The position numbers and the translations under genes were made by a program. The notes under the pieces are model-generated. The model had not been told where the DNA came from, did not search any database, and saw only the letters and a list, made by a program, of their open reading frames with translations. From Pseudomonas brassicacearum (GTDB taxonomy: Bacteria > Pseudomonadota > Gammaproteobacteria > Pseudomonadales > Pseudomonadaceae), in assembly GCF_003732225.1 (NCBI RefSeq), contig NZ_MOBJ01000034.1, forward strand, positions 518,125 through 582,124: DNA of 64,000 nt. The letters run 5' to 3'. Positions 34,962 through 44,267 of this stretch are shown piece after piece (the first letter of the stretch is position 1; each line of letters begins with the position of its first letter).

Positions 34962-36410
34962 ATGAAGCCACATTTGATCAAACTGTTCAGCCTCGCAGGC
35001 CTGGCTGCCGCGATGTCTGCCGCCAGCGGCGGAGCGAGTGCAGACGACGCCAAGGCGCCGAATTTTAGCGCCGAGCCGTGCTGCAACCTGTGCCCGGAAG
35101 CCCATGACGCGAAGAATTACACTACGCGTTATCAGCAAAACTTCACCACCCTGGTGCAAGCGCAAGGCGACTGGTTGTTCCGCACCCAGGAAGACCTGCG
35201 CACCGAGTTCAACACCACGCCCGAGGGCTATCGCCGGCTCAAGCAACTGCACGACGCCTTCAAGAGCAAAGGTGTCGAACTGGTGGTGGTGTATCAGCCG
35301 ACCCGTGGTCTGGTGAACCGCAACAAGCTCAACCCGCAAGAGAAAGCCGCGTTCGATTACGACAAGGCGCTGAAAAATTACCAGAGCATGCTCGGGCGTT
35401 TCGCCGAGATGGGTTACGTAGTTCCAGACCTGTCGCCGCTGACCAACGAATCGCTGCCAGACACGCTGCCGGCCCACGATTTCTACTTCCGTGGCGACCA
35501 ACATTGGACGCCTTACGGCGCCCAGCGCACGGCGAAAATCGTCGCCGAAAAGGTCAGGCAACTCCCGGCCTTCGCCGGTATTCCCAAGCGCGAATTCGAG
35601 ACCAAAAGGTCCGGGCGCATGGGCAAGACCGGCACCCTGCACAACATGGCCGGGCAACTCTGCGGCACCAGTTACGCGATCCAGTACATGGACCAGTTCA
35701 CCACCGAGCCTAAAGGCGAAGCGGCAGACGGCGACCTGTTCGGCGATTCCGGCAACCCGGAAATCACCCTGGTCGGCACCAGCCACAGTGGCAAGAACTA
35801 CAACTTCGCCGGGTTCCTCGAAGAGGCCATTGGCGCCGACATTCTCAACGTCGCCTTCCCTGGCGGTGGTCTGGAGGGTTCGATGTTGCAGTACCTGGGC
35901 AGTGACGACTTCCAGAAGAAGCCGCCGAAAATCCTCATCTGGGAATTCTCGCCGCTCTATCGCCTCGACCAGCAAACCATCTACCGCCAGATGATGGCGC
36001 TGCTCGATAACGGTTGCGAAGGCAAAGAGGCGCAGATGTCCGGCAGCAGCACGCTCAAGCCGGGTAAAAACGAGTTGATGGTCAACAGCAAGAACATCGA
36101 CCTGCGCAACAGCGGTCATCAGGTCGACATCCGTTTCGCCGATCCATCGGTGAAAACCCTGCAAGCCACCCTCTGGTACATGAACGGTCGCCACGAGGAC
36201 ATCAAGATCGACAAACCACACACCTCCGACACCGACGGGCGTTTCGCCTTTGAATTGCGCACCGATGAAGACTGGGCCACGCAGAACCTGCTGGCCGTCG
36301 AAATCCAGGGCCCGGAAGCGGGTGCTGCGCCACAAAAAGTCGAAGCGAAAATCTGCAAACGCAACGTATTCCCAGGCGCTGAGCAACGTACCGCTCAGGT
36401 CGGGCAATGA
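34962..36410 (+). CDS. algX: Alginate O-acetyltransferase AlgX
   Basis: This is a 482-residue periplasmic protein with an SGNH-like catalytic domain and a C-terminal carbohydrate-binding module. It transfers acetyl groups to mannuronate. The triad is visible as Asp179 and His181 (RGDQHWTPYGA) and Ser274 (GTSHSGKNYNF). Cys pairs in EPCCNLCPEA and elsewhere fit the known disulfides. The ATG at 34962 lies behind GAGGATGACTTTC; an ATG at 34953 directly abuts the algG stop. Signal peptide: MKPHLIKLFSLAGLAAAMSA. It overlaps the frame opening of algL. Confidence 0.94.
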   Translation: MKPHLIKLFSLAGLAAAMSAASGGASADDAKAPNFSAEPCCNLCPEAHDAKNYTTRYQQNFTTLVQAQGDWLFRTQEDLRTEFNTTPEGYRRLKQLHDAFKSKGVELVVVYQPTRGLVNRNKLNPQEKAAFDYDKALKNYQSMLGRFAEMGYVVPDLSPLTNESLPDTLPAHDFYFRGDQHWTPYGAQRTAKIVAEKVRQLPAFAGIPKREFETKRSGRMGKTGTLHNMAGQLCGTSYAIQYMDQFTTEPKGEAADGDLFGDSGNPEITLVGTSHSGKNYNFAGFLEEAIGADILNVAFPGGGLEGSMLQYLGSDDFQKKPPKILIWEFSPLYRLDQQTIYRQMMALLDNGCEGKEAQMSGSSTLKPGKNELMVNSKNIDLRNSGHQVDIRFADPSVKTLQATLWYMNGRHEDIKIDKPHTSDTDGRFAFELRTDEDWATQNLLAVEIQGPEAGAAPQKVEAKICKRNVFPGAEQRTAQVGQ

Positions 36411-36418
36411 GGTCTGTC

Positions 36419-37543
36419 ATGCGAAATTCGAAACTGAAAACCCTGCTTGCACCCACGCTCTTGAGCCTGGCGATGTTCGCCGGGGCGACCCAGGCCGCCG
36501 CGCCGCTGCGCCCGCCGCAGGGTTATTTTGCACCTGTGGATAAGTTCAAGACTGGTGACGGCAGCGAAGGCTGCGATGCAATGCCGACGCCGTACACCGG
36601 CGCCCTGCAATTTCGCAGCAAATACGAAGGCTCCGACAAGGCGCGGTCGACCCTGAACGTCGCGTCGGAAAAAGCCTTTCGCGACACCACGTCTGACATC
36701 ACCACACTCGAACGCGGTACCAGCAAACGGGTGATGCAGTTCATGCGCGACGGTCGTCCGGAACAACTGGAGTGCACGCTCAACTGGCTCACCGCCTGGG
36801 CCAAGGCCGACGCACTGATGTCCAGGGACTTCAACCACACCGGCAAGTCGATGCGCAAATGGGCGCTGGGCAGTATGGCCTCGGCCTATATCCGCCTGAA
36901 GTTCTCCGACTCCCATCCGCTGGCGACGCATCAGCAGGAAGCCCAAGTGATCGAGGCCTGGTTCAGCAAGATGGCCGATCAGGTGGTCAGCGACTGGGAC
37001 AACCTGCCGCTCGAGCAAACCAACAACCATTCGTACTGGGCCGCCTGGTCGGTGATGGCGACGTCGGTCGCAACCAACCGCCGCGACCTGTTCGACTGGG
37101 CCGTGAAGGAATACAAGCTCGGCGCCAATCAGGTCGACGCTCAGGGCTTCTTGCCCAACGAACTCAAGCGTCAGCAACGGGCGCTGGCCTATCACAACTA
37201 TGCCCTGCCACCGCTGGCGATGATCGCCAGTTTCGCTCAGGCCAACGGTGTGGACCTGCGTCAGGAAAACAACGGCGCGCTGAAACGCCTCGCTGACCGG
37301 GTGCTCGCGGGAGTGAAAGACCCGCAAACGTTCGAGCAGAAGAATGGCAAGGAACAGGACATGACCGACCTGAAAGTCGACTCGAAATTTGCCTGGCTCG
37401 AACCCTTCTGCACGCTCTACACCTGCCCGGCGGATGTGCTGGAACGCAAGCATGCAATGCAGCCGTTCAAGAGCTTTCGGCTCGGGGGCGACCTGACCAA
37501 GGTCTACGACCCGTCGCACGAAAAGGGCAACAAAGGTTCCTAG
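36419..37543 (+). CDS. algL: Periplasmic alginate lyase AlgL
   Basis: This is a 374-residue polysaccharide lyase of family 5 that degrades alginate misdirected into the periplasm by beta-elimination. The start at 36419, behind GAGGTCTGTC, is preferred over 36407. Signal peptide: KTLLAPTLLSLAMFAG, cleavage after QAA. The catalytic motif NNHSYWAAW (about residues 202-210, His204) and the following RRDLFDWAVKEY and DAQGFLPNELKRQQRALAYH are family hallmarks. Confidence 0.94.
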   Translation: MRNSKLKTLLAPTLLSLAMFAGATQAAAPLRPPQGYFAPVDKFKTGDGSEGCDAMPTPYTGALQFRSKYEGSDKARSTLNVASEKAFRDTTSDITTLERGTSKRVMQFMRDGRPEQLECTLNWLTAWAKADALMSRDFNHTGKSMRKWALGSMASAYIRLKFSDSHPLATHQQEAQVIEAWFSKMADQVVSDWDNLPLEQTNNHSYWAAWSVMATSVATNRRDLFDWAVKEYKLGANQVDAQGFLPNELKRQQRALAYHNYALPPLAMIASFAQANGVDLRQENNGALKRLADRVLAGVKDPQTFEQKNGKEQDMTDLKVDSKFAWLEPFCTLYTCPADVLERKHAMQPFKSFRLGGDLTKVYDPSHEKGNKGS

Positions 37544-37561
37544 GGCCAAACACAAAACCCC

Positions 37562-37651
37562 TGTGGGAGCGAGCTTGCTCGCGATTGCGGTCTGACATTC
37601 AACATCGATGTCGACTGACACTCAGTCATCGCGAGCAAGCTCGCTCCCACA
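37562..37651. repeat. REP doublet (family 1) between algL and algI
   Basis: Two inverted arms with a 42-nt spacer lie 18 bp after algL, in a 211-bp spacer that also contains a C5/G6 inverted repeat near 37684-37705. Both could affect expression of algI and the genes after it. Confidence 0.95.
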
Positions 37652-37754
37652 GGGTCAGTGCAAGACTTGAGTTGAGTGATATGCCCCCGGATTTCACGGG
37701 GGGTTTGGGGGGGCCGTTGGCCCTTGACTGTTGGTTAAACAAGGAGAGATCAGG

Positions 37755-39233
37755 ATGGTGTTTTCATCCAATGTGTTCCTGTTTTTGTTCTTGCCGATCT
37801 TTCTCGGCTTGTACTACTTGAGCGGGCAACGCTATCGCAACCTGCTGCTACTGATCGCCAGCTATGTGTTTTATGCCTGGTGGCGCGTGGACTTCCTGGC
37901 GCTGTTCGCCGGCGTCACGTTGTGGAACTACTGGATCGGCCTGAAAGTCGGTGCCGCCGGTGTACGCACCCAACCGGCCCAGCGCTGGCTGCTGCTCGGC
38001 GTGGCGGTGGACCTGTGCATCCTCGGCTACTTCAAGTACGCCAACTTCGGCGTCGACAGCATCAACGCGATCATGAGCTCCATGGGCCTGTCGCCGTTCA
38101 TCCTGACCCACGTGCTGTTGCCGATCGGTATCTCGTTCTACATCTTCGAGTCCATCAGCTACATCATCGACGTCTACCGTGGCGACACCCCGGCGACCCG
38201 TAACCTGATTGACTTCGCGGCGTTCGTGGCGATCTTCCCGCACCTGATTGCCGGCCCCGTGCTGCGCTTTCGCGACCTGGCCGATCAGTTCAACAACCGC
38301 ACCCACACCCTCGACAAATTCTCCGAGGGCGCGACGCGGTTCATGCAGGGTTTCATCAAGAAGGTGTTCATCGCCGACACCCTGGCAGTGGTCGCCGACC
38401 ATTGCTTCGCCCTGCAAAACCCGACCACCGGCGATGCCTGGCTCGGCGCGCTGGCGTATACCGCGCAGCTGTATTTCGACTTCTCCGGCTACAGCGACAT
38501 GGCCATCGGCCTGGGCTTGATGATGGGTTTCCGCTTCATGGAAAACTTCAAGCAGCCGTACATCAGCCAGTCGATCACCGAGTTCTGGCGCCGCTGGCAT
38601 ATCAGCCTTTCGACCTGGCTGCGTGACTACCTCTACATCACCTTGGGCGGTAACCGCAAAGGCACGCTGATCACCTACCGCAACCTGTTCCTGACCATGC
38701 TGCTCGGTGGCCTGTGGCACGGCGCCAACATTACCTACATCGTCTGGGGCACCTGGCACGGCATGTGGCTGGCGATTGAAAAAGCCATCGGCCTGAACAC
38801 CTCGCCACGCAGTTTCAACCCGATCCGCTGGGCGCTGACCTTCCTGCTGGTGGTGATGGGCTGGGTGATTTTCCGCGCAGAAAATCTGCACGTTGCCGGC
38901 CGCATGTACGGCGCGATGTTCAGCTTCAGCGAGTGGTCGCTGTCGGAACTCAACCGCGCCAGCCTCACCGGTCTGCAAGTCGCGACCCTGGTGGTGGCCT
39001 ACGCCACGCTGGCGTTCTTCGGCCTGCGGGACTTTTACCGCAATCGGCCTGCGGTTCGGATCGACGCCACGGTGAATAACCCTGCCGGCGGCGACGCCCA
39101 GGTGTTGGCGGCCAGTTGGGTTGCGGACTGGCCGCGTTATGCCATGCGTGCACTGGTGCTACTGCTGTTCATCGCTTCGATCCTGAAACTCTCGGCGCAA
39201 AGCTTTTCGCCGTTCCTTTACTTCCAGTTCTGA
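37755..39233 (+). CDS. algI: Alginate O-acetylation membrane protein AlgI (MBOAT)
   Basis: This is a 492-residue membrane-bound O-acyltransferase that brings acetyl groups across the inner membrane for AlgJ and AlgX. It has about eleven hydrophobic segments. The MBOAT core contains QLYFDFSGYSDMAIGLGLMM, ITEFWRRWHISLSTWLRDYL and the catalytic His322 in GGLWHGANITY. The ATG at 37755 follows AGGAGAGATCAGG. The segment WRVDFLALFAGVTLWNYWIG near the N-terminus is also typical. Confidence 0.95.
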   Translation: MVFSSNVFLFLFLPIFLGLYYLSGQRYRNLLLLIASYVFYAWWRVDFLALFAGVTLWNYWIGLKVGAAGVRTQPAQRWLLLGVAVDLCILGYFKYANFGVDSINAIMSSMGLSPFILTHVLLPIGISFYIFESISYIIDVYRGDTPATRNLIDFAAFVAIFPHLIAGPVLRFRDLADQFNNRTHTLDKFSEGATRFMQGFIKKVFIADTLAVVADHCFALQNPTTGDAWLGALAYTAQLYFDFSGYSDMAIGLGLMMGFRFMENFKQPYISQSITEFWRRWHISLSTWLRDYLYITLGGNRKGTLITYRNLFLTMLLGGLWHGANITYIVWGTWHGMWLAIEKAIGLNTSPRSFNPIRWALTFLLVVMGWVIFRAENLHVAGRMYGAMFSFSEWSLSELNRASLTGLQVATLVVAYATLAFFGLRDFYRNRPAVRIDATVNNPAGGDAQVLAASWVADWPRYAMRALVLLLFIASILKLSAQSFSPFLYFQF

Positions 39234-39244
39234 GGGATCTGACC

Positions 39245-40420
39245 ATGACCCGCTCATTACGTCTGTTCTACATCGCCCTGTTCCTGGTGACCCTGTTGGT
39301 CCTGGGCCTGTGGTCGATGCGCAGCTTCTTTGGCTTCAACACCAACACCGACGCAACCGTGCTCAACGGTCGCTGGAGCAAAGCCGTGGAGACCCACTAC
39401 GACGAGCATTTCCCGATCAAACGCCTGGGCACCAACCTCTGGGCCGCACTGGATTTCAAGCTGTTCAACGAAGGTCGTCCGGGCGTGGTGCTCGGTCGCG
39501 ATCAGTGGTTGTACAGCGATGAAGAATTCAACCCGGTGGTCAACGAAGAGTTGAACCTGCAAGGCAACTACGCGCTGGTCGAAGGCGTGCGGCAAATCTT
39601 GAAAGCCAAGGGTGTGCAGCTGGTGATGGCGATTGTCCCGGCCAAGACTCGTCTGTACCCGGAACACCTGGGTGAAGTGAAGCCGGCGCGCATCCACGCC
39701 GACCTCTACAAGGATTTCCACGCCCGTGTCGCCGCCGACAAAATCCTCGCGCCCGACCTGCTCGGCCCGCTGCAAAAAGCCAAACAGAACGGACAGCAAG
39801 TGTTCCTGCGCACCGACACGCACTGGACGCCTGAAGGCGCACAAATCGCTGCCGAGCAACTGGCCAAGACCATCGCCGACAAAACCCCGCTCAGCGGTCA
39901 GCCGCAGCGGTTTGTTACCGAGGCAACGGAGGAAGTCAGCCACAAGGGCGACCTGAGACTGTTCCTGCCACTGGACCCGCTGTTCGAAAACCTGATGCCG
40001 GCACCAGAGCCTTTGCGCAAGCGCAACACCCACGCGGTTGAAAACCAGCCTGCGGGTGACGACGCCCTGTTCGCCGACAACGAAGTGCCGGTGGCGCTGA
40101 TCGGCACCAGCTACAGCGCCAACCCGAACTGGAACTTCGTCGGCGCGCTCAAGCAAGCGCTGCACAGCGACGTGGTCAATTACGCCGAAGACGGCCATGG
40201 CCCGATCCTGCCGATGCTCGGCTACCTGAAAAGCGATGCCTTCAAGAACAGCCCGCCACAGGTGCTGATCTGGGAGTTTCCTGAACGTTATCTGCCTGTG
40301 AACAACGAAATAGGCGACGCCGACCCACAGTGGGTCGCAGAGCTCAAACAAGCCGGTGCGCGCCAACAAAACGTAGCGATTAACAGCAAATCCGAGACGC
40401 CCGACCGGGCGCAAAACTGA
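39245..40420 (+). CDS. algJ: Alginate O-acetyltransferase AlgJ
   Basis: This is a 391-residue periplasmic, N-terminally anchored (LFYIALFLVTLLVLGLW) SGNH-fold protein related to AlgX. It acts between AlgI and the polymer-acetylating step. The triad corresponds to Asp191 and His193 (RTDTHWTPEGA) and Ser289 (GTSYSANPNWNF). The start at 39245 lies 11 bp after algI; the frame reading back to 39116 is inside algI. Confidence 0.94.
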   Translation: MTRSLRLFYIALFLVTLLVLGLWSMRSFFGFNTNTDATVLNGRWSKAVETHYDEHFPIKRLGTNLWAALDFKLFNEGRPGVVLGRDQWLYSDEEFNPVVNEELNLQGNYALVEGVRQILKAKGVQLVMAIVPAKTRLYPEHLGEVKPARIHADLYKDFHARVAADKILAPDLLGPLQKAKQNGQQVFLRTDTHWTPEGAQIAAEQLAKTIADKTPLSGQPQRFVTEATEEVSHKGDLRLFLPLDPLFENLMPAPEPLRKRNTHAVENQPAGDDALFADNEVPVALIGTSYSANPNWNFVGALKQALHSDVVNYAEDGHGPILPMLGYLKSDAFKNSPPQVLIWEFPERYLPVNNEIGDADPQWVAELKQAGARQQNVAINSKSETPDRAQN

Positions 40421-40434
40421 AAGAGGTAACTCCT

Positions 40435-41091
40435 ATGACTTTCACTACCAAGTATCAAAGTCTCGCCAAGACTTTTGCACTGGTTGCCGGCGTCAGCCTG
40501 CTGTCGATGCAGGCCTTCGCCGGTGGCGACGCCGCCCTTTACGGCCCGACCGCACCAAAAGGTTCGACCTTCGTGCGGATCTACAACGCCAGCAACGCCG
40601 AAGTCAGCAGCAGCGTCGGCAGCACCGCTATCAACGATGTCGCGCCACTGGCCAGCAGTGACTTCAGCTTCATGCCCGGTGGCGACTACAGCGCCAAGGT
40701 CGGCAGCCAGACCCTGCCGCTGAAACTCGCCGCCGACCACTATTACACCCTGGTCAACAACGCCAGCGGCCAGCCACAACTGATCGAAGAACCGCCGTTC
40801 AAGAACAAGCAGAAATCCCTGGTCCGCGTGCAGAACCTCAGCGACAAGGCACTGACCCTGAAGACCGCCGATGGCAAGACCGAAGTGGTCCAGGCCGTCG
40901 CGGCCAAGAGCCGTGGCGAGCGTGAAATCAACCCGGTGAAAGTCAGCCTGGCGCTGTTCGATGGCGAAAAGAAAGTCAGCGACGTGAAACCGGTCGCCCT
41001 GGAGCGCGGTGAAGCCGCAGTGCTCTACGTCACCGGCAACGGCAGCAGCCTGTCGCCAGTCTGGGTCAAGCGCCCGGTCTCGACACGTTAA
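40435..41091 (+). CDS. algF: Alginate O-acetylation adaptor AlgF
   Basis: This is a 218-residue periplasmic protein required for alginate acetylation with AlgIJX, without known catalytic residues. A signal peptide (KTFALVAGVSLLSMQAFA) precedes two beta-sandwich domains; the first contains FVRIYNASNAEVSSSVGS. AGAGGT precedes the ATG, and algJ ends 14 bp upstream. Length matches the family (216 in P. aeruginosa). Confidence 0.95.
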   Translation: MTFTTKYQSLAKTFALVAGVSLLSMQAFAGGDAALYGPTAPKGSTFVRIYNASNAEVSSSVGSTAINDVAPLASSDFSFMPGGDYSAKVGSQTLPLKLAADHYYTLVNNASGQPQLIEEPPFKNKQKSLVRVQNLSDKALTLKTADGKTEVVQAVAAKSRGEREINPVKVSLALFDGEKKVSDVKPVALERGEAAVLYVTGNGSSLSPVWVKRPVSTR

Positions 41092-41117
41092 TGAATTTGC
41101 CAGATTGACCCATTCCC

Positions 41118-41207
41118 TGTGGGAGCGAGCTTGCTCGCGATGACGGAGTGTCAGTCGACATCAATGTTGGATGTCAGACCGCAATCGCGAGCAAGCTCGC
41201 TCCCACA
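41118..41207. repeat. REP doublet (family 1) between algF and algA
   Basis: Two inverted arms with a 42-nt spacer occupy the 213-bp gap. About 95 bp remain between the element and algA, where an internal promoter for algA could sit. Such a promoter has been described in P. aeruginosa, but I see no clear one here. Confidence 0.95.
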
Positions 41208-41304
41208 GTGGACCGAGGCGTCAATACGGGTACGGAATAAGAACAAGAGTGAAACGACAAAACGCAGTAGCTCTAACCCATTACGATTTTCAAGGAGTAA
41301 CACC

Positions 41305-42756
41305 ATGATTCCAGTGATCTTGTCAGGTGGTAGCGGCTCACGTCTTTGGCCGCTTTCGCGCAAGCAGTTCCCCAAGCAATTCCTTGCCCTGACCGGCGAA
41401 CAAACGCTGTTCCAGCAAACCCTCGAACGCCTGGTGTTCGACGGCATGGACAGCCCGATCGTGGTCTGCAACAAGGACCACCGCTTCATCGTCAACGAGC
41501 AACTGAGCACCCGTAAGCTGGAAGCCCAGCGCATCCTCATGGAACCCTTCGGCCGTAACACCGCGCCGGCGGTGGCCATGACCGCGATGATGCTGGTCAA
41601 CGAAGGTCGCGACGAACTGATGCTGGTGCTGCCTGCCGACCACGTACTGGAAGACCAGAAAGCCCTGCAACGCGCCCTGGCCCTGGCCACCGTGGCCGCC
41701 GAGCGCGGTGAAATGGTGCTGTTCGGTGTGCCGGCGACCAAACCGGAAACCGGTTACGGCTACATCAAATCCACCGACGATGCCTTGCTGCCCGAAGGCG
41801 TCAGCCGGGTTTCGCACTTCGTCGAAAAACCCGACGTGAAACGCGCCACCGAGTTCGTCGAGGCCGGCGGTTACTTCTGGAACAGCGGCATGTTCCTGTT
41901 CCGCGCCAGCCGCTTCCTCGAAGAGCTGAAAAAGCACGATCCGGATATCTACGACACCTGCCTGCTGACCCTGGAACGCAGCGAACAGGACGCCGACACC
42001 ATCACTTTCGACGAAGCTACCTTCGCCTGCTGCCCGGACAATTCCATCGACTACGCAGTGATGGAAAAAACCCGGCGCGCCTGCGTGGTACCGCTATCGG
42101 CTGGCTGGAGCGATGTCGGTTGCTGGTCGTCGCTGTGGGACGTGCATGAAAAAGACGCCAACGGCAACGTCACTAAAGGCGATGTGGTGATCCAGGACAG
42201 CCGCAACTGCATGATCCACGGCAACGGCAAACTGGTGTCGGTGATTGGCCTTGAGAACATCGTGGTGGTCGAAACCAAAGACGCCATGATGATCGCCCAC
42301 AAGGACAAGGTCCAAGGCGTCAAGCAGATGGTCAACACCCTCAACGAACAGGGCCGCAGCGAAACCCAGAACCACTGCGAGGTCTACCGCCCGTGGGGCT
42401 CCTACGACTCGGTGGACATGGGTGGGCGCTTCCAGGTCAAGCACATCTCGGTCAAACCAGGCGCATGCCTGTCGTTGCAGATGCACCACCACCGCGCCGA
42501 ACACTGGATCGTGGTCAGCGGCACCGCCGAAGTGACCTGCGACGAAAACGTGTTCCTGCTCTGTGAAAACCAGTCGACCTACATCCCGATCGCCTCGGTA
42601 CATCGCCTGCGCAACCCGGGCAAGATCCCGCTGGAAATCATCGAAGTGCAATCGGGTAGTTACTTGGGTGAGGACGATATTGAGCGGTTTGAGGATATTT
42701 ATGGTCGGTCTACGCCGATTGAGCGGGGGGTATCGGTGAAGAGCATTGCGCAGTGA
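41305..42756 (+). CDS. algA: Phosphomannose isomerase / GDP-mannose pyrophosphorylase AlgA
   Basis: This is a 483-residue bifunctional enzyme supplying GDP-mannose to AlgD: fructose-6-P to mannose-6-P, and mannose-1-P plus GTP to GDP-mannose. The pyrophosphorylase N-terminus has ILSGGSGSRLWPLSRKQFPK, and FVEKPDVKRA is the second motif. The C-terminal cupin type II isomerase domain has SLQMHHHRAEHWIVVSGTAE. The ATG at 41305 follows AAGGAGTAACACC. The frame open from 41119 passes through the REP and is not used. Last gene of the alginate operon. Confidence 0.96.
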   Translation: MIPVILSGGSGSRLWPLSRKQFPKQFLALTGEQTLFQQTLERLVFDGMDSPIVVCNKDHRFIVNEQLSTRKLEAQRILMEPFGRNTAPAVAMTAMMLVNEGRDELMLVLPADHVLEDQKALQRALALATVAAERGEMVLFGVPATKPETGYGYIKSTDDALLPEGVSRVSHFVEKPDVKRATEFVEAGGYFWNSGMFLFRASRFLEELKKHDPDIYDTCLLTLERSEQDADTITFDEATFACCPDNSIDYAVMEKTRRACVVPLSAGWSDVGCWSSLWDVHEKDANGNVTKGDVVIQDSRNCMIHGNGKLVSVIGLENIVVVETKDAMMIAHKDKVQGVKQMVNTLNEQGRSETQNHCEVYRPWGSYDSVDMGGRFQVKHISVKPGACLSLQMHHHRAEHWIVVSGTAEVTCDENVFLLCENQSTYIPIASVHRLRNPGKIPLEIIEVQSGSYLGEDDIERFEDIYGRSTPIERGVSVKSIAQ

Positions 42757-42775
42757 TTGATGGGTAAAACAAGAA

Positions 42776-42836
42776 GCCCCCGTCCAACCCGCTGCGTTCC
42801 CTATTTGCAATGGGTTGGGTGGGAGCTATTTTTTTA
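42776..42836 (+). terminator. Terminator of the alginate operon
   Basis: GCCCCCGTCCAACCC pairs with GGGTTGGGTGGGAGC (G-U pairs allowed, one mismatch) across a 21-nt loop, 19 bp after algA, and is followed by seven T. On the other strand it overlaps the end of the small gene at 42826. Confidence 0.85.
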
Positions 42837-43291
42837 TCACTGTACGTTTCTTCTGCACATTCGATACCGTCTGGTAGTCACCGATAGGTATTACCGCGAT
42901 AAGGAAATCTGGATCCTTGCCATTCATATCAATGGTTACAGAGGTGGCTTTCAACCCGAAATCCTCCATCACTCGCTGCGTCGTTTTGCCATTTGGCGTT
43001 TGAAAAAAAGGCTTCCATCATTTCAGGGCTGCCACTCTCCAGCCCGCTCGTTTTATCCAGTGTTATCTGATTTTTCACCTTTGATCGTCGAATGATGCTT
43101 GGAAGCTCGCCGTAAAAATCATTTCTCTCTGCCGATACCGGATATTGGGCTCGGAAAATATCATTGGCGAATATAGCCCCCGAATCCTTGTACTTGTAGT
43201 TCTGCTTAAATTCCCACTCGTGCCGGCTAACCATATTGAAATACTTACTCACCTTGTCTTTATCTGGGTCCTTGATTTTTGGCTCCGTCAT
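42826..43291 (-). pseudogene. Small unknown gene of the Tc island, one-base frameshift
   Basis: As it stands the frame from ATG 43291 (MTEPKIKDPDKDKVSKYFN) stops at 42929 after 120 residues. At a run of seven T (plus positions 43003-43009) the reading becomes implausible (SNAKWQNDAAS...). Removing one T restores a coding-like frame, EAFFQTPNGKTTQRVMEDFG, then DMNGKDPDFLIAV and a Lys-rich end at stop 42826. The restored product is 154 residues. So this is either a recent frameshift, phase variation, or a sequencing error in a homopolymer. It follows the truncated C-component gene and is AT-richer than the surroundings. The family is not recognised; it could be a displaced toxin tip or an immunity-like protein. 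Confidence 0.6.
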
Positions 43292-43313
43292 TACAATTGT
43301 TTTTAAAACTACC

Positions 43314-44267
43314 TTATGGGTGAGGGTCGTACTCGTAACGCAAGTTTTGCAGCGTGTCGGTGCCACGTTTGGCCTGAAGCCGGGTCAGGCGGCCATCTTC
43401 AGCGGCGTATTCCAGCGTGGTGAGCACGCCGTTGCCGGCGGTTTCCCGCTCGGTCTGGCCCTGGGCGTTGTACTGGATTTCGCTGACCAGGGTGTTCGGC
43501 ACGGGCTCGTTTTTCAGTTGCAGGTGAACCTCGCGCAACTGACCGGCGACGGTCTGGCGGAATAACTGTCGGTGGCCTTGGGCATCGGTTTGCTCAAGCG
43601 CCTCGCCCTGAGGGTTGAAACGTGAGCGGGTCGTGGCGCCAGCGCCGGGTTCAAGCAACTTGTCACGATCCGCCGCCAGCTCCGGCCAGTTGGGGGAATC
43701 CGATTCACGCAGAAAATGCCGCGTCTGCTCCAGCAGCCCGCCGGTCAATCCAAACTCGGCAAACAGCTGCGTGCCCGCCGGGTCATCATGACGAACCAAC
43801 TGCCCGCACTGGTTGCGCTCGGCGAACTCAGGCGCATTGTCGGCGTAGGTCAGGCGCTCGATGGTCTTGACGTCCGCCCCCCGGGTTTACTCATTGATAG
43901 CGGTCGGTCGCCGTTGTTCGTCGAACTCAGTCTGCCAATGACTGCCCCGGCCATCCCAGCGTTCCAGCACCTGCGCGACTTCACCCGTTAATCCAAGACG
44001 CCAGCCGGCATCGACACTGTCCGTCAGCAACACGGCCCCTGACAGGCTGTAAACCGTGGTCAGGTTCGGCGTTGCCGTAGGTGCCTGAAACCGCGGATCG
44101 CGCTGTGCCACCAACCGCCCGGCGGCGTCATGCTGCTGGGTGGTGGCTCGCGTCTCGGGGACGAGCTCGCTGACGTCTCGTCGACAATACCCGACCTGAC
44201 GAAGCGGCAAGCCACGACCGTCGATGACCGCCAGGTGCGGGGTATGTACATCAACACTTGAGCTCAC
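43314..44267 (-). pseudogene. Tc toxin C component (TccC/Rhs-like), nonsense-interrupted and truncated
   Basis: The gene starts at GTG 44267, overlapping the TcB stop by four bases. The opening, SSSVDVHTPHLAVIDGRGLP then LRQVGYCR, is characteristic of TccC proteins. After 126 codons, at INE, a TAA (43887-43889) interrupts it. The same frame then continues with clear TccC sequence (IERLTYADNAPEFAERNQC, FAEFGLTGGLLEQTRHFLRE, and Rhs-type YNAQGQTERETAGNGVL). It ends abruptly at LRYEYDPHP, 43316. Full C components are roughly 900-1000 residues. The remaining Rhs shell, the aspartyl-protease core and the variable toxic C-terminus are missing. A functional toxin effector is therefore not encoded here. 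Confidence 0.85.

Noticed and set aside
33538..36407. Long antisense frames opposite algG and algX (371 and 587 codons)
   Set aside because: Same artefact: valine/histidine-rich translations opposite well-supported alginate genes.
16641..41207. Regularly recurring 20-odd-base repeats resembling a CRISPR
   Set aside because: Copies are scattered over kilobases as inverted pairs between genes and have no spacer array; they are REP doublets.
42757..43095. Plus-strand frame of 112 codons after algA
   Set aside because: Begins before and runs through the alginate terminator and is antisense to the small frameshifted gene, whose restored translation is far more convincing.
43301..43366. Longer N-terminus for the small gene (start at 43366)
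   Set aside because: Those codons lie inside the truncated C-component gene in another frame; ATG 43291 is the first start after it.
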